Assembly: GCF_013178945.1 (NCBI RefSeq)
Contig: NZ_JABFDM010000008.1
Coordinates: forward strand, 125,720 to 189,719
From: Bradyrhizobium aeschynomenes
GTDB taxonomy: Bacteria; Pseudomonadota; Alphaproteobacteria; Rhizobiales; Xanthobacteraceae
Direction: 5' to 3'
Length of the DNA: 64,000 bases
In this document: piece by piece, positions 8,878 to 16,895 of the stretch
Layout: every line of letters starts with the position of its first letter
How positions within the stretch are numbered: position 1 is the first letter of the stretch
Made by a program: the position numbers and the translations under genes
The notes under the pieces: model-generated
What the model saw: the letters and a program-made list of their open reading frames with translations, nothing else
What the model was told of the DNA's origin: nothing
The model's database searches: none

Positions 8878-9729
8878 TCAGGCCGCGATGTTGTCGATCA
8901 GTCGCGTGGTTCCGATCTTGGCGGCGACCAGAATTCGCTTCGGCCCCGACTCCTTCGGGCCGATCGGCGCCAGTGTCTCCGCGTGGCGGACCTCGAGATA
9001 GTCCAAGGCAAAGCCGGCTTCGGTGATCGCGGCAGCGCCATCACGAACGGCCTGCCGCATGTCCTCGCCCGCGCGCAGCCGCGTCGCGATCTCCTTCAGC
9101 ACCCGGTGTAGCGTCGGTGCAACACGGCGCTGCTCTGCACTGAGATAGACATTGCGCGAGGACATCGCGAGACCGTCGCGTTCGCGCACCGTACGGGAGC
9201 CGACGACGCGCACGCCCAGATCGAGGTCGCGCGCCATCTGTGCGACGACGCGGAGCTGCTGATAGTCCTTCTCGCCGAAGATCGCGACGTCGGGCCGGCA
9301 TTGCGTGAACAGCTTGGCGACCACGGTCGCCACGCCGCCGAAGAAATGCGGCCGGAAGCGATCCTCCAGTCCGGCCAGCGCCGCGCCCTCGGGCACAATC
9401 CGCGTCACGAAGCCGTCCGGGTACATCGCCTTCGCGTCGGGGTGCCAGATCAGATCGACGCGCTCCGCCGCCAGCTTTGCAACATCCTCTTTCCAGGTAC
9501 GCGGGTACGAGCCGAAATCCTCTGTCGGCGCGAATTGAGTCGGGTTGACGAAGATCGAGACGACGACCTTGTCGGCGCGACGCTTCGCCAGCCGAACGAG
9601 CGAGATGTGGCCTTCATGCAGCGCCCCCATCGTCGGCACGAGCGCGATGCTGGCTTTTCGCGCACGCAAGCCGTCGAGCTCGCGTCGGAGGGCCGGAATG
9701 GTGCGGGCGACGTGCGGGGGTCGTGACAT
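8878..9729 (-). CDS. panC: Pantothenate synthetase
   Basis: Condenses pantoate and beta-alanine with ATP to make pantothenate, the last step before the CoA branch; cytosolic. Diagnostic blocks are all present: PTMGALHEGHISLVR (with the HxGH nucleotidyl-transfer motif), VSIFVNPTQF, FGEKDYQQL and AMSSRNVYLS. The 283-aa length is normal for the family. panB is not adjacent. The gene is divergent from mipZ across 262 bases. Confidence 0.97.
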   Translation of the reverse strand: MSRPPHVARTIPALRRELDGLRARKASIALVPTMGALHEGHISLVRLAKRRADKVVVSIFVNPTQFAPTEDFGSYPRTWKEDVAKLAAERVDLIWHPDAKAMYPDGFVTRIVPEGAALAGLEDRFRPHFFGGVATVVAKLFTQCRPDVAIFGEKDYQQLRVVAQMARDLDLGVRVVGSRTVRERDGLAMSSRNVYLSAEQRRVAPTLHRVLKEIATRLRAGEDMRQAVRDGAAAITEAGFALDYLEVRHAETLAPIGPKESGPKRILVAAKIGTTRLIDNIAA

Positions 9730-9991
9730 TTTTGCTCGATCTCACAGCGAAAAAACGCGGATTTTCTGTTCGGCCTTGACGCTCGGGCGACTGCCTTTCA
9801 CAAGAACGCGACAAGCCGCTCAGCTTACTTGAATACGCCTGTTAGCACGTCTCCGCAGCAAATGCGGCGTTGGTAAACGCGCGCGTCAAGTAGTAGCGGA
9901 GGATGCGTCCCCCGTGGGATTCACGATGATGATGCATTTCACTTGACCGCAGACGACCGTGACTCGAAGATGATCGTAAGGGGTCGAAAAC

Positions 9992-10915
9992 ATGCTGGTG
10001 CAGACTAGCCAAGGACAATCGGGCTCGGCCCACGTGGTTGTGCTTGGAAACGAGAAGGGCGGGTCTGGCAAGTCCACCACCGCCCTGCACATCGCCGTTG
10101 CACTTCTCAAGGCTGGCCAGCGCGTCGCCACCATCGATCTCGACTGTCGTCAGCAGAGCTTCACCCACTACATCAACAATCGCAGCGCCTGGGCCCGTCG
10201 CACCGGCCTGCGCCTCGAGCTGCCGACGCACTATTGCATCCAGCTCGGCCAGACCTTGCAGATCGACGAGAACGAGAACACCGAGTTCCAGCAGTTCATG
10301 GAGGCGGTGAGTGCGGTCGAACGGTCGTTCGATTTCATCGTCATCGATACGCCCGGCAACGACAGCTACCTGATGCGTCTCGCGCATTCGATGGCCGACA
10401 CGCTGGTTACCCCGATCAACGACAGCTTCCTCGATTTCGACGTGCTCGGAACGGTCGACGCCGCGACCTATGCGGTGACCGGAGAGAGTCACTACGCCGA
10501 GATGGTGCGCGACGTCCGGCGCAAGCGCCGCCAGATCGACGGTGCCATGACCGACTGGATCGTGGTCCGCAACCGGCTGTCGATGCTCGGCTCGCGCAAC
10601 AAGCAATTGGTGGCCGAGGGCCTGAAGGATCTGTCGCTGCGGCTCGGCTTCCGCGCCATCGACGGCTTTGCCGAGCGGGTCGTGTATCGCGAGTTCTTCC
10701 CGCGCGGGCTGACCGCGCTGGACGACATCGACGAAGCGACGCTCGGCACGCGCCCCAATCTCGGCCATGTCACGGCGCGGGAGGAGGTCACGAGCCTGCT
10801 GCGCCAGCTCAAGCTGCCGCTCGACGAACGCGGCCGCCGCCGCGCCGCCAACCGGGCCGAATGGTTTGCCCAGGTCGACAAGCCGCTCGACCTGCACGAC
10901 ATCATCAGCGCCTGA
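9992..10915 (+). CDS. mipZ: Division-plane positioning ATPase MipZ
   Basis: ParA/MinD-superfamily ATPase that in alphaproteobacteria forms a gradient from the ParB-bound poles and inhibits FtsZ, placing the division site at midcell. The deviant Walker A KGGSGKST is at residues 22-29 with the signature lysine at its start, and Walker B (FDFIVIDTPG) follows at about residue 112. The central region TDWIVVRNRLSMLGSRN and the C-terminal LPLDERGRRRAANRAEWFAQ are MipZ-specific. The 307-aa length fits rhizobial orthologues. Confidence 0.93.
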   Translation: MLVQTSQGQSGSAHVVVLGNEKGGSGKSTTALHIAVALLKAGQRVATIDLDCRQQSFTHYINNRSAWARRTGLRLELPTHYCIQLGQTLQIDENENTEFQQFMEAVSAVERSFDFIVIDTPGNDSYLMRLAHSMADTLVTPINDSFLDFDVLGTVDAATYAVTGESHYAEMVRDVRRKRRQIDGAMTDWIVVRNRLSMLGSRNKQLVAEGLKDLSLRLGFRAIDGFAERVVYREFFPRGLTALDDIDEATLGTRPNLGHVTAREEVTSLLRQLKLPLDERGRRRAANRAEWFAQVDKPLDLHDIISA

Positions 10916-11401
10916 ACCCGTCGACCGCGCGGGGGGCGCAAACCGCCGCGACCTCAGCGCCCGTCCGATGGCCGTCATCCCGTTGTCGTCATCCTGAACA
11001 GTGAGCTGAGCCGGCGGTTGCGGCGGCCTGAGACATCGTGCGCCTTGAATGAGCGCCGACGCTTCGGCTAATCGTCAGTGCAACGGGATCAGGCGGTCGC
11101 GGTGCAGGGCGTCGGCCGGGCCGGCGGATTTGTCTCAGGTCAACGCCGAAGCCACAGTTTTCGCTAGATTACCGTCAAATTCATGACTGATTTGAACCCG
11201 ACGTTGAGGGTTCACGTCACATGGGAAGCGCGACGTGACGGTATGCTGCACAGCAACTAGGTGCGCCGCACAACGAACGGGCGATGGATACACAACATTT
11301 AGCCTTCCTGTCACAGCCCCGTTACATATATTAGACACCACGGGTCACGAGAGTCTTACAGGTCTTAAACTACCTTTGATTGTAGCTCCCGAGGAACGAA
11401 C
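10916..11401. other. Intergenic stretch upstream of the alpha/beta hydrolase, 486 bases
   Basis: No gene is supported. The last 120 bases are clearly more AT-rich than the surroundings and hold a possible -10 element TATATT at 11327-11332 without a convincing -35. A 6-bp inverted repeat CGTCAC/GTGACG lies at 11215-11240. A good Shine-Dalgarno sequence (GAGGAA) sits just before the next gene. Confidence 0.4.
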
Positions 11402-12289
11402 ATGAAGCGTGGAATAACCGTCCTGTTGTCCGTCAGCGTGCTGGCGGCCGTCGGCTACTTCACTGCCAGCAAGTGGGCGATCCGGCACGAAACCGTCAGG
11501 TTCTATGACGCCTCCCGCGGCAATCGCCTCGTCGAGGTCGCCGTGGCCATCCGTCGTGACAAGGAGATGCAGGCCGAGGCCGGCATGATCAAGCTTCCGG
11601 TAGCGATCCTCAATCACGGCAATACCGTCAAGTTCACCGAGTACTCGTTCGTGGCCAACGTGTTTGCCGCCCGCGGCTACATGGCGGTGAGCATCCAGCA
11701 TGACCTGCCGACCGATCCGCCGATGGTGACCAAGGTCGGTGAGCCCTATGTCGGCCGCCTGCCGCAGATCCAACGCGGCGTCGCCAATATCAGGTTCGCC
11801 GTCGAGCAGATGCGCCAGCTGCAGCCGAATGCGGACTACGACCACCTGACCATGGTCGGCCATTCGATGGGTGGCGACATCTCGATGTATTTCGCCAAGC
11901 AGTATCCCGACGACGTCAAGAAGGTCGTCACGCTCGACAATCTGCGCGTTCCCTTCGTGACCGACGGCAAGTTCAAGATCCTGTCGTTCCGCTCCAAGGA
12001 TCCGCAGTTCAAGACGGATCCTGGTGTGATCCCGAGCGACGACATCTGCGAGAAGGAAGGCATCACGGTCGTCAACACCGACTTCCAGCACAATGACATG
12101 CGTGATACCGGGCCCGACGATGCCAAGTCGTCGATCCAGGCCATGCTCGACAAGTTCCTGGCCGACAGCGACAGTTCCAGCGCCATCGCGCCGGTGAAGA
12201 CCAAGACCCCCTTGCTCGATCCCGGCCCGGTTCCGCCTTATGCGCCGGTCGGCAAGGCCGCGGCCCCAACCAAGGCGCTGACGAACTGA
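11402..12289 (+). CDS. Exported alpha/beta hydrolase
   Basis: 295-aa hydrolase with an N-terminal signal or anchor (residues about 4-22). The nucleophile elbow is GHSMGGD (Ser about 155), embedded in a typical alpha/beta-hydrolase core with an ILNHGNT oxyanion strand. Catalytic Asp and His candidates are in the DDICEKEG and FQHNDM regions. The C-terminal 40 residues are Pro/Ala-rich and probably unstructured. GAGGAA precedes the ATG. Substrate unknown; the fold suits an esterase or lipase-like enzyme in the periplasm. Confidence 0.8.
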   Translation: MKRGITVLLSVSVLAAVGYFTASKWAIRHETVRFYDASRGNRLVEVAVAIRRDKEMQAEAGMIKLPVAILNHGNTVKFTEYSFVANVFAARGYMAVSIQHDLPTDPPMVTKVGEPYVGRLPQIQRGVANIRFAVEQMRQLQPNADYDHLTMVGHSMGGDISMYFAKQYPDDVKKVVTLDNLRVPFVTDGKFKILSFRSKDPQFKTDPGVIPSDDICEKEGITVVNTDFQHNDMRDTGPDDAKSSIQAMLDKFLADSDSSSAIAPVKTKTPLLDPGPVPPYAPVGKAAAPTKALTN

Positions 12290-12451
12290 TCGTACGGGGA
12301 CGAGGCGCGATCAGCTGATCCGAGGACATGCTCGGGATGCGGCGCGCGCCTCTGCGACGCGACCCGAGACTTGGCCCGAGTGGCTGCGTCGCTCATTGAA
12401 GCTGCCGGGGCGCCTGCCCACATCCATGCGCATCCAAGCAGGTGCGTGCAC

Positions 12452-12640
12452 ATGGTCCGGGGACCTTTCAAACCCAGTTCTGGCTCGATCACTCCGTCGG
12501 ACGATGGGACCGACGGCCATCGGTTGCCTGAAACCGAGCGGTCCAGCACCGACGCGATCGCAGATTTCGTTGCGCAGGCCGCGCCGTGGCCGCGTCCGAA
12601 AGCCGGGGCCGCCTGGTCTTTGCCCTCGATGCGACCCTGA
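12452..12640 (+). pseudogene. Out-of-frame N-terminal fragment of the downstream VWA gene
   Basis: This frame reads ...GHRLPETERSSTDAIADFVAQ, which resembles the short linker that in related proteins, as I remember them, precedes the VWA core. It stops at 12640, after overlapping the VWA gene by 55 bases in a different frame. Skipping two bases, or losing one, near 12580-12600 would join it to SRGRLVFALDAT. An SD-like AGGTG precedes the ATG at 12452. The best reading is a frameshift, either genuine or a sequencing error, that separates the N-terminus from the domain. Confidence 0.5.
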
Positions 12641-13203
12641 GCCGGCAGCCCACCTGGGACATGGCCTGTGCGCTCCAAGCCGACATGTTCCGCGAGGCCG
12701 CGGCGCTGGGCAGCCTCGATGTGCGGCTGGTCTACTACCGGGGCTTCAACGAGTGCCGTGCCACGGGCTGGATCTCAGACAGCACCGAGCTCGCCCGCCT
12801 GATGGGCAAGATCGACTGCCGGGGCGGCAAGACCCAGATCGGCAAGGTTCTCGCCGAGGCCCGCCGCCACGCCACATCGGCGCGGATCCGCGCCGTCGTC
12901 TTCGTGGGCGATGCCATGGAGGAAAACGTCGACGAGCTTTGTGCACGGGCCGGCGAGCTCGGGCTGTTGAAGGTCCCGCTCTTCATGTTCCAGGAAGGCA
13001 ACGACCCCGTTGCCGAACAGGCGTTTCGCGAGATCGCCCAGCTGTCCGGCGGGGCGTGGTGCCGCTTCGATCCGGGCGCCGCCGCTCAATTGCGGGATCT
13101 GCTGCGCGCGGCCGCGGCCTACGCCGCGGGCGGCCGTGACGCGCTGCTCCGCCTGGCGGCGTCGGAGGGCGGGGCGGCACGCCTGATCGGGCAGATGAAA
13201 TGA
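12586..13203 (+). CDS. VWA-domain-like protein (N-terminus possibly lost by frameshift)
   Basis: 205-aa cytosolic protein whose core resembles a von Willebrand A fold. RLVFALDATLS at residues 9-19 is a degenerate MIDAS strand (DAT.S). It is followed by VRLVYYRGF, a GGKTQIGKVL helix, RAVVFVGDAMEEN, VPLFMFQEG and GAWCRFDPGAA. The only in-frame start is a GTG at 12586 without a visible Shine-Dalgarno sequence, and it begins almost directly on the first beta strand, which is unusually close. The preceding bases encode a plausible N-terminal linker in another frame (see the fragment at 12452). It may therefore be a disrupted gene. The role of the family is unknown to me. Confidence 0.7.
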   Translation: MAASESRGRLVFALDATLSRQPTWDMACALQADMFREAAALGSLDVRLVYYRGFNECRATGWISDSTELARLMGKIDCRGGKTQIGKVLAEARRHATSARIRAVVFVGDAMEENVDELCARAGELGLLKVPLFMFQEGNDPVAEQAFREIAQLSGGAWCRFDPGAAAQLRDLLRAAAAYAAGGRDALLRLAASEGGAARLIGQMK

Positions 13204-13312
13204 GCAGGGTATCGAACGAGCGCGGTCGGCTGGCTCGACACGCCTGTTGAAGCCACCGGCGTCACGTCGGGCCGGTCATGCTTTTTGCCGCGACACGCCC
13301 TATATTCCGCCG

Positions 13313-14029
13313 ATGACACTGATCGCGGGCGCCGTCGCCGTCATCACCCTCTATCTGTTGCTGCAGATGCTCCGGAACGCCAATCCGGCGGCCCTGGCGC
13401 GTGCGATCAAGTTCGCCGGGGGCATCGCTTGTCTCGCGGTGGCGGCCTTCACCGGCCTTCGCGGCGAGCTGGTGGTGGCGATTCCGATCGGGTTGTTCGG
13501 GGCAGGGCTGCTGGGCTGGTCGCCGGGTGGTCTCGGCAATGTCGGCAGCATGTTCGGGCTGGGCGGAGCGCGCTCCTCCGGTCAGAGCTCGCGGGTGCGC
13601 TCGCCCGCGATCGAGATGATGCTCGACCATGACAGCGGCCAGCTGCAGGGGCGCTTCGTCGCCGGCGCTCATGCCGGCCGTGCGTTGGACGAGTTCGATC
13701 TGCCGCAGCTCGCAGCGATGCTGCCAAGCCTCGACGCCGACAGCGTCTCGCTACTTGAAACTTATCTGGACCGCCGGTTTCCCGCCTGGCGTCAGCACGC
13801 GCAGCGCGATGCGGCAGGGGGGCAGCGCCGCGCGGCGTCGAGCTCCAAAATGACGGCGGAGGAGGCCTATCAGATCCTTGGCCTGCAGCCGGGCGCGGGG
13901 CGTGACGAGATCGGGCGTGCCCACCGTGCGCTCATGAAGAAACTGCATCCCGACCAAGGGGGGTCGACGTATCTCGCCGCCCGGGTGAACGAGGCCAAGG
14001 ATACTCTGCTTCGTACGCATCACGGCTAA
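13313..14029 (+). CDS. Membrane-anchored J-domain protein
   Basis: 238 aa. Two or three hydrophobic helices occupy residues about 2-75, followed by a linker and a C-terminal J-domain (about 180-238). The J-domain reads SKMTAEEAYQILGLQPGAG, then HRALMKKLHPDQGGSTYLAARVNEAKDTLL. The HPD tripeptide needed to stimulate Hsp70 ATPase is intact. The arrangement matches the small TIM14/DjlA-like membrane DnaJ proteins of alphaproteobacteria. It probably recruits DnaK to the inner membrane; the client is unknown. Confidence 0.88.
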   Translation: MTLIAGAVAVITLYLLLQMLRNANPAALARAIKFAGGIACLAVAAFTGLRGELVVAIPIGLFGAGLLGWSPGGLGNVGSMFGLGGARSSGQSSRVRSPAIEMMLDHDSGQLQGRFVAGAHAGRALDEFDLPQLAAMLPSLDADSVSLLETYLDRRFPAWRQHAQRDAAGGQRRAASSSKMTAEEAYQILGLQPGAGRDEIGRAHRALMKKLHPDQGGSTYLAARVNEAKDTLLRTHHG

Positions 14030-14202
14030 CTCCGGCAACGCCACCAACGCCACAACACCGAACCCGCTTCCACCGCAGTGAAACGACGCCTGCTGCTCTC
14101 GACTTCGTCAGGCGCGATCATTCGTCATGGTGAAAAAGTTCTAGCGGCAATTCCTTGACGAGTGGTTTTCACCGGTTGGGCCGACGCACTGCCGGGGCTG
14201 TC

Positions 14203-14239
14203 CGCAAAAGAAAAGGCCCGCGCGTGTGTCGCGCGGGCC
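14203..14239 (-). terminator. Intrinsic terminator after the D,D-carboxypeptidase gene
   Basis: On the minus strand a perfect GC-rich stem (GGCCCGCGCGA / TCGCGCGGGCC, 14215-14239) is followed by TTTTCTTTT. It lies 25 bases past the stop codon at 14265. Confidence 0.88.
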
Positions 14240-14264
14240 TCATCGGCTGCTATGGTGATGTGCG

Positions 14265-16022
14265 TTAGTTGTGCACGGTCATGCAGGAGATGTCGGCGCG
14301 CTTCAGCTTCTTGCACACCGCTTCGGCCTGATCGCGATCGAGACCGGCGAAGCGGGCGCGGATCAGCGTCTTGTCACCTTTGGAGATCGTCTCGGTGAAA
14401 GGATCCGCCTTGCTCAGCAGGCCCTGCGCCGAGCTGCGCGCGGCCTCGATCCGCTTCTGCGCCTCGGCCTCGCTGTCGAGCGCGCCGACCTGGATGATCC
14501 AGCCGCTACGTGCCACGGCGGAGCGCACCGGAACCTCTGCCGCAGGGCTGGCGGACGCCAACTGCGTCGGCGGCTGCGACGGCGGGGCGGGCGGCGCAGC
14601 ATAGGCCATGGCCTGCGACGAGGCGGGCGGCAGGCTGGAGGCCGGCAGCACGCCGAGAATGCCGTTGCCGGTGCCGTGACCCGCAGGCTGCGGCGGCAGC
14701 TCGGGACGCGGGGCCTCGGCGCGGACGATCGGCGGCGCCGGTTCGATGGCCTCGACGCGCTGCGCGAACGGCGCGGGAGCAGGGGCAACCGGTTGCGGCG
14801 CGGCGGTGGCGAGCTTGACGGCGCCAGCCTTGACCTGAACCGTCCTGACCTTGACTGGCTTCATCGGCTCGGTCGAGCCGGGAACGAGCGACATCGGCTG
14901 GTTCTGGATCACGCCGGAGGTCATCGGTGCAGGCTCGACTCTGGCCTCCTTCGGCGCCGATGGCGGCAGCGCCGCGGTGGCTTCGGAGAGGGTCGACATC
15001 AGCTTGGCGGTGCGGCTCGGCGCCGGCGTCTCCGGCGCAGCCGAGGCGAGCTGGACGGTGCCCTGGTCGGCGCTGTCGCCGGCATCCGATCCGCCGCGCT
15101 CGCCGATCGCCGCCACGGTGCGGCGGGTCGCGCCCTTGTCGAGATTCTCGGCCAGCAGGTTGCGCATGATCGCGTCGCGCGAGCCGCCGCTGCGGCCGCC
15201 GAGCACGACGCCGACCAGATGGCGGTTGCCGCGACGGAGCGAGGTCACGATGTTGAAGCCGGAGGCGCGGGTATAGCCGGTCTTGATGCCGTCGATGCCC
15301 TCGACGCTGCCGAGCAGGTGATTGTGGTTGCGGATCGACTGGCCGCGATAATTGAACACCACCGTCGAGAAATAGCGATAGTAGCGCGGGAAGCGGTCCT
15401 GGATCGCGCGGCCGAGGATCGACTGGTCGCGTGCCGTCGTGATCTGGGCGTCGGCCGGAAGACCGGAGGCGTTGACATAGGTGGTGCGGCTCATGCCGAG
15501 TGAGCGCGCCTTGCGCGTCATCATCTTGGCGAACTCATCCTCGTCGCCGCCGATCGCTTCCGCGATGACCACGGCGGCGTCGTTGGCCGAGCGCGTCACC
15601 AGGCCCTTGATCGCATCCTCGACGCGGATGCTCTGGCCGGGGCGCAGGCCGAGCTTGGTCGGCGACTGCTCGGAGGCGTGCTCCGACACCGGCATCTCGG
15701 TATCGAGCTTCATCTTGCCGGCCTCGAGGCGCTCGAACAGCAGATAGAGCGTCATGATCTTGGTGAGCGAGGCGGGGTGCCGCAGCGCGTCCGGATTGGT
15801 CGCGGTCAGCGTCGCGCCGGAATTGCCGTCGACGACGATCGAGGCGAATGCCGGGCTGTAGCTGCCCTCGTCATTATGGGGGGAGTGGCGCGCATGATGG
15901 TGCCGATGGCGCCGGCGCGCTTCCGCGCTGTCGACCGTGACCACTGCCGCCACCGTGAAGGTGAGCAGCCCGTAGACGCCAACCCGCAGCAGGCGCGAGG
16001 AAGCCAAGTTTTTGCGAAGCAT
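14265..16022 (-). CDS. D-alanyl-D-alanine carboxypeptidase with SPOR domain
   Basis: Penicillin-binding protein 5/6-type serine carboxypeptidase that trims peptidoglycan stem peptides in the periplasm; 585 aa. A signal peptide (about 10-34) is followed by an Arg/His-rich stretch. The S11 peptidase domain has SLTK (Ser85-Lys88), SAN (145-147) and KTG (247-249), all intact. A 200-residue Pro/Ala linker leads to a C-terminal SPOR domain (about 508-583, starting SGWIIQVGAL), which binds denuded glycan strands at the division septum. The ATG at 16022 directly precedes MLRKNL; a TTG five codons upstream is less likely. A strong terminator follows. Confidence 0.92.
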   Translation of the reverse strand: MLRKNLASSRLLRVGVYGLLTFTVAAVVTVDSAEARRRHRHHHARHSPHNDEGSYSPAFASIVVDGNSGATLTATNPDALRHPASLTKIMTLYLLFERLEAGKMKLDTEMPVSEHASEQSPTKLGLRPGQSIRVEDAIKGLVTRSANDAAVVIAEAIGGDEDEFAKMMTRKARSLGMSRTTYVNASGLPADAQITTARDQSILGRAIQDRFPRYYRYFSTVVFNYRGQSIRNHNHLLGSVEGIDGIKTGYTRASGFNIVTSLRRGNRHLVGVVLGGRSGGSRDAIMRNLLAENLDKGATRRTVAAIGERGGSDAGDSADQGTVQLASAAPETPAPSRTAKLMSTLSEATAALPPSAPKEARVEPAPMTSGVIQNQPMSLVPGSTEPMKPVKVRTVQVKAGAVKLATAAPQPVAPAPAPFAQRVEAIEPAPPIVRAEAPRPELPPQPAGHGTGNGILGVLPASSLPPASSQAMAYAAPPAPPSQPPTQLASASPAAEVPVRSAVARSGWIIQVGALDSEAEAQKRIEAARSSAQGLLSKADPFTETISKGDKTLIRARFAGLDRDQAEAVCKKLKRADISCMTVHN

Positions 16023-16353
16023 GAAATCCCCGTCCAATTTCTGACGTGATCACCGGCCCGTAAGGCGAAATTGTGCCAAAACGCTCCCGTGATCTTGCCT
16101 GTCGGACCTCCAGTTTGCGCCTCGACGCGGTCATGCATCGAAGGGCCCGAACTGAGGTTTTGTTAAGACGCTGTTTTAGAACAGCTTTACGGTTCGGCCG
16201 ACGCTGGCCGGGACCACAGGAGAGGTTAGGACGGTCGAGTTGCCAAAGGATTAAAGAAACCTTGCGCCGAACCCGGGGATTTCGGTCGAATTGGCCCGAC
16301 GTGAAGCGATCTGAGCCACTAGCAGACTTCGGCGCGAAGCAATGCCCATGATG

Positions 16354-16394
16354 GTGCATTGCACAAGATTCTTGATTTCTATTGTGCGGTGCAC
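16354..16394. promoter_or_regulatory. Inverted pair of PhaR-like boxes over the phasin promoter
   Basis: GTGCATTGCACAA at 16354-16366 and TTGTGCGGTGCAC at 16382-16394 form a 13-bp inverted repeat with two mismatches. The boxes lie upstream of the -35 element and within the -35/-10 spacer. Each arm fits TGCRNYGCASMA, which I remember as the consensus proposed for the PHB-responsive repressor PhaR in Bradyrhizobium (from memory, not checked). PhaR normally represses phasin genes until PHB granules titrate it away. Confidence 0.7.
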
Positions 16395-16400
16395 TATATT
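16372..16400 (+). promoter_or_regulatory. Sigma-70-like promoter of the phasin gene
   Basis: -35 TTGATT (16372-16377), a 17-base spacer and -10 TATATT (16395-16400). This predicts a transcription start about 55 bases before the phasin ATG. Confidence 0.7.
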
Positions 16401-16461
16401 GGGACTGCGTCAGGGAGCCGGGGCCTCCCTGCGGCGCAAAAGTCAGGGAAAGGAATGCCAC

Positions 16462-16803
16462 ATGTTTAAGGTTGAAGACATTCAGAACTACGGCAAAGAG
16501 CAGTTCGAGACGGTCGTGAACTCCGCGACCACGGTCCAGAACGGCCTGCATGCGATCGCCACGGCCTATGGCGACTACACCAAGAAGTCGTTCGAAGACA
16601 CCAAGTCGTTCGTCGAGAAGCTCTCGGGCGTGAAGTCGCTCGACAAGGTGCTCGAGGTTCAGACCGAATACGCCAAGTCGGCCTACGAGACCTTCGTCGC
16701 CGATTCCCAGAAGATCGCCGGCCTGTATTCGGACCTCGCCAAGCAGGCGTTCAAGCCGCTCGAAGGTTTCGCTGCCAAGTTCACTCCGCCGGCCGCGCAT
16801 TGA
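16462..16803 (+). CDS. Phasin family protein
   Basis: 113-aa, almost entirely helical amphipathic protein that coats polyhydroxybutyrate granules and limits their coalescence. The phasin_2-type pattern is seen in QFETVVNSATTVQNGLHAIATAYGDYTKKSFEDTKSFVEKL, followed by QTEYAKSAYETFV. It has only one tyrosine-rich heptad region and no catalytic motifs. AGGAA precedes the ATG at 16462. It has its own promoter with PhaR-like boxes and its own terminator, as expected for a strongly and separately regulated gene. Confidence 0.92.
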   Translation: MFKVEDIQNYGKEQFETVVNSATTVQNGLHAIATAYGDYTKKSFEDTKSFVEKLSGVKSLDKVLEVQTEYAKSAYETFVADSQKIAGLYSDLAKQAFKPLEGFAAKFTPPAAH

Positions 16804-16830
16804 TCGCAGCCATCGCGAGGTGACAGCGGA

Positions 16831-16856
16831 AAGCCCGGCTCGCGCCGGGCTTTTTT
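16831..16856 (+). terminator. Intrinsic terminator of the phasin gene
   Basis: Stem AGCCCGGC / GCCGGGCT with a short CGC loop, followed by a run of six T. It lies about 28 bases after the stop. Confidence 0.92.
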
Positions 16857-16895
16857 GTTGCTTGATGCGATCGGTGTTCCCGGCAGCGACAGCTG

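Larger units (their letters stand above)
16023..16461. other. Intergenic region between carboxypeptidase and phasin genes
   Basis: 439 bases without a supported gene. The right half holds the phasin promoter and its two TGCA-type boxes, given as separate features. The left half presumably holds the divergent carboxypeptidase promoter, but no convincing -35/-10 pair was found for it. Confidence 0.5.
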
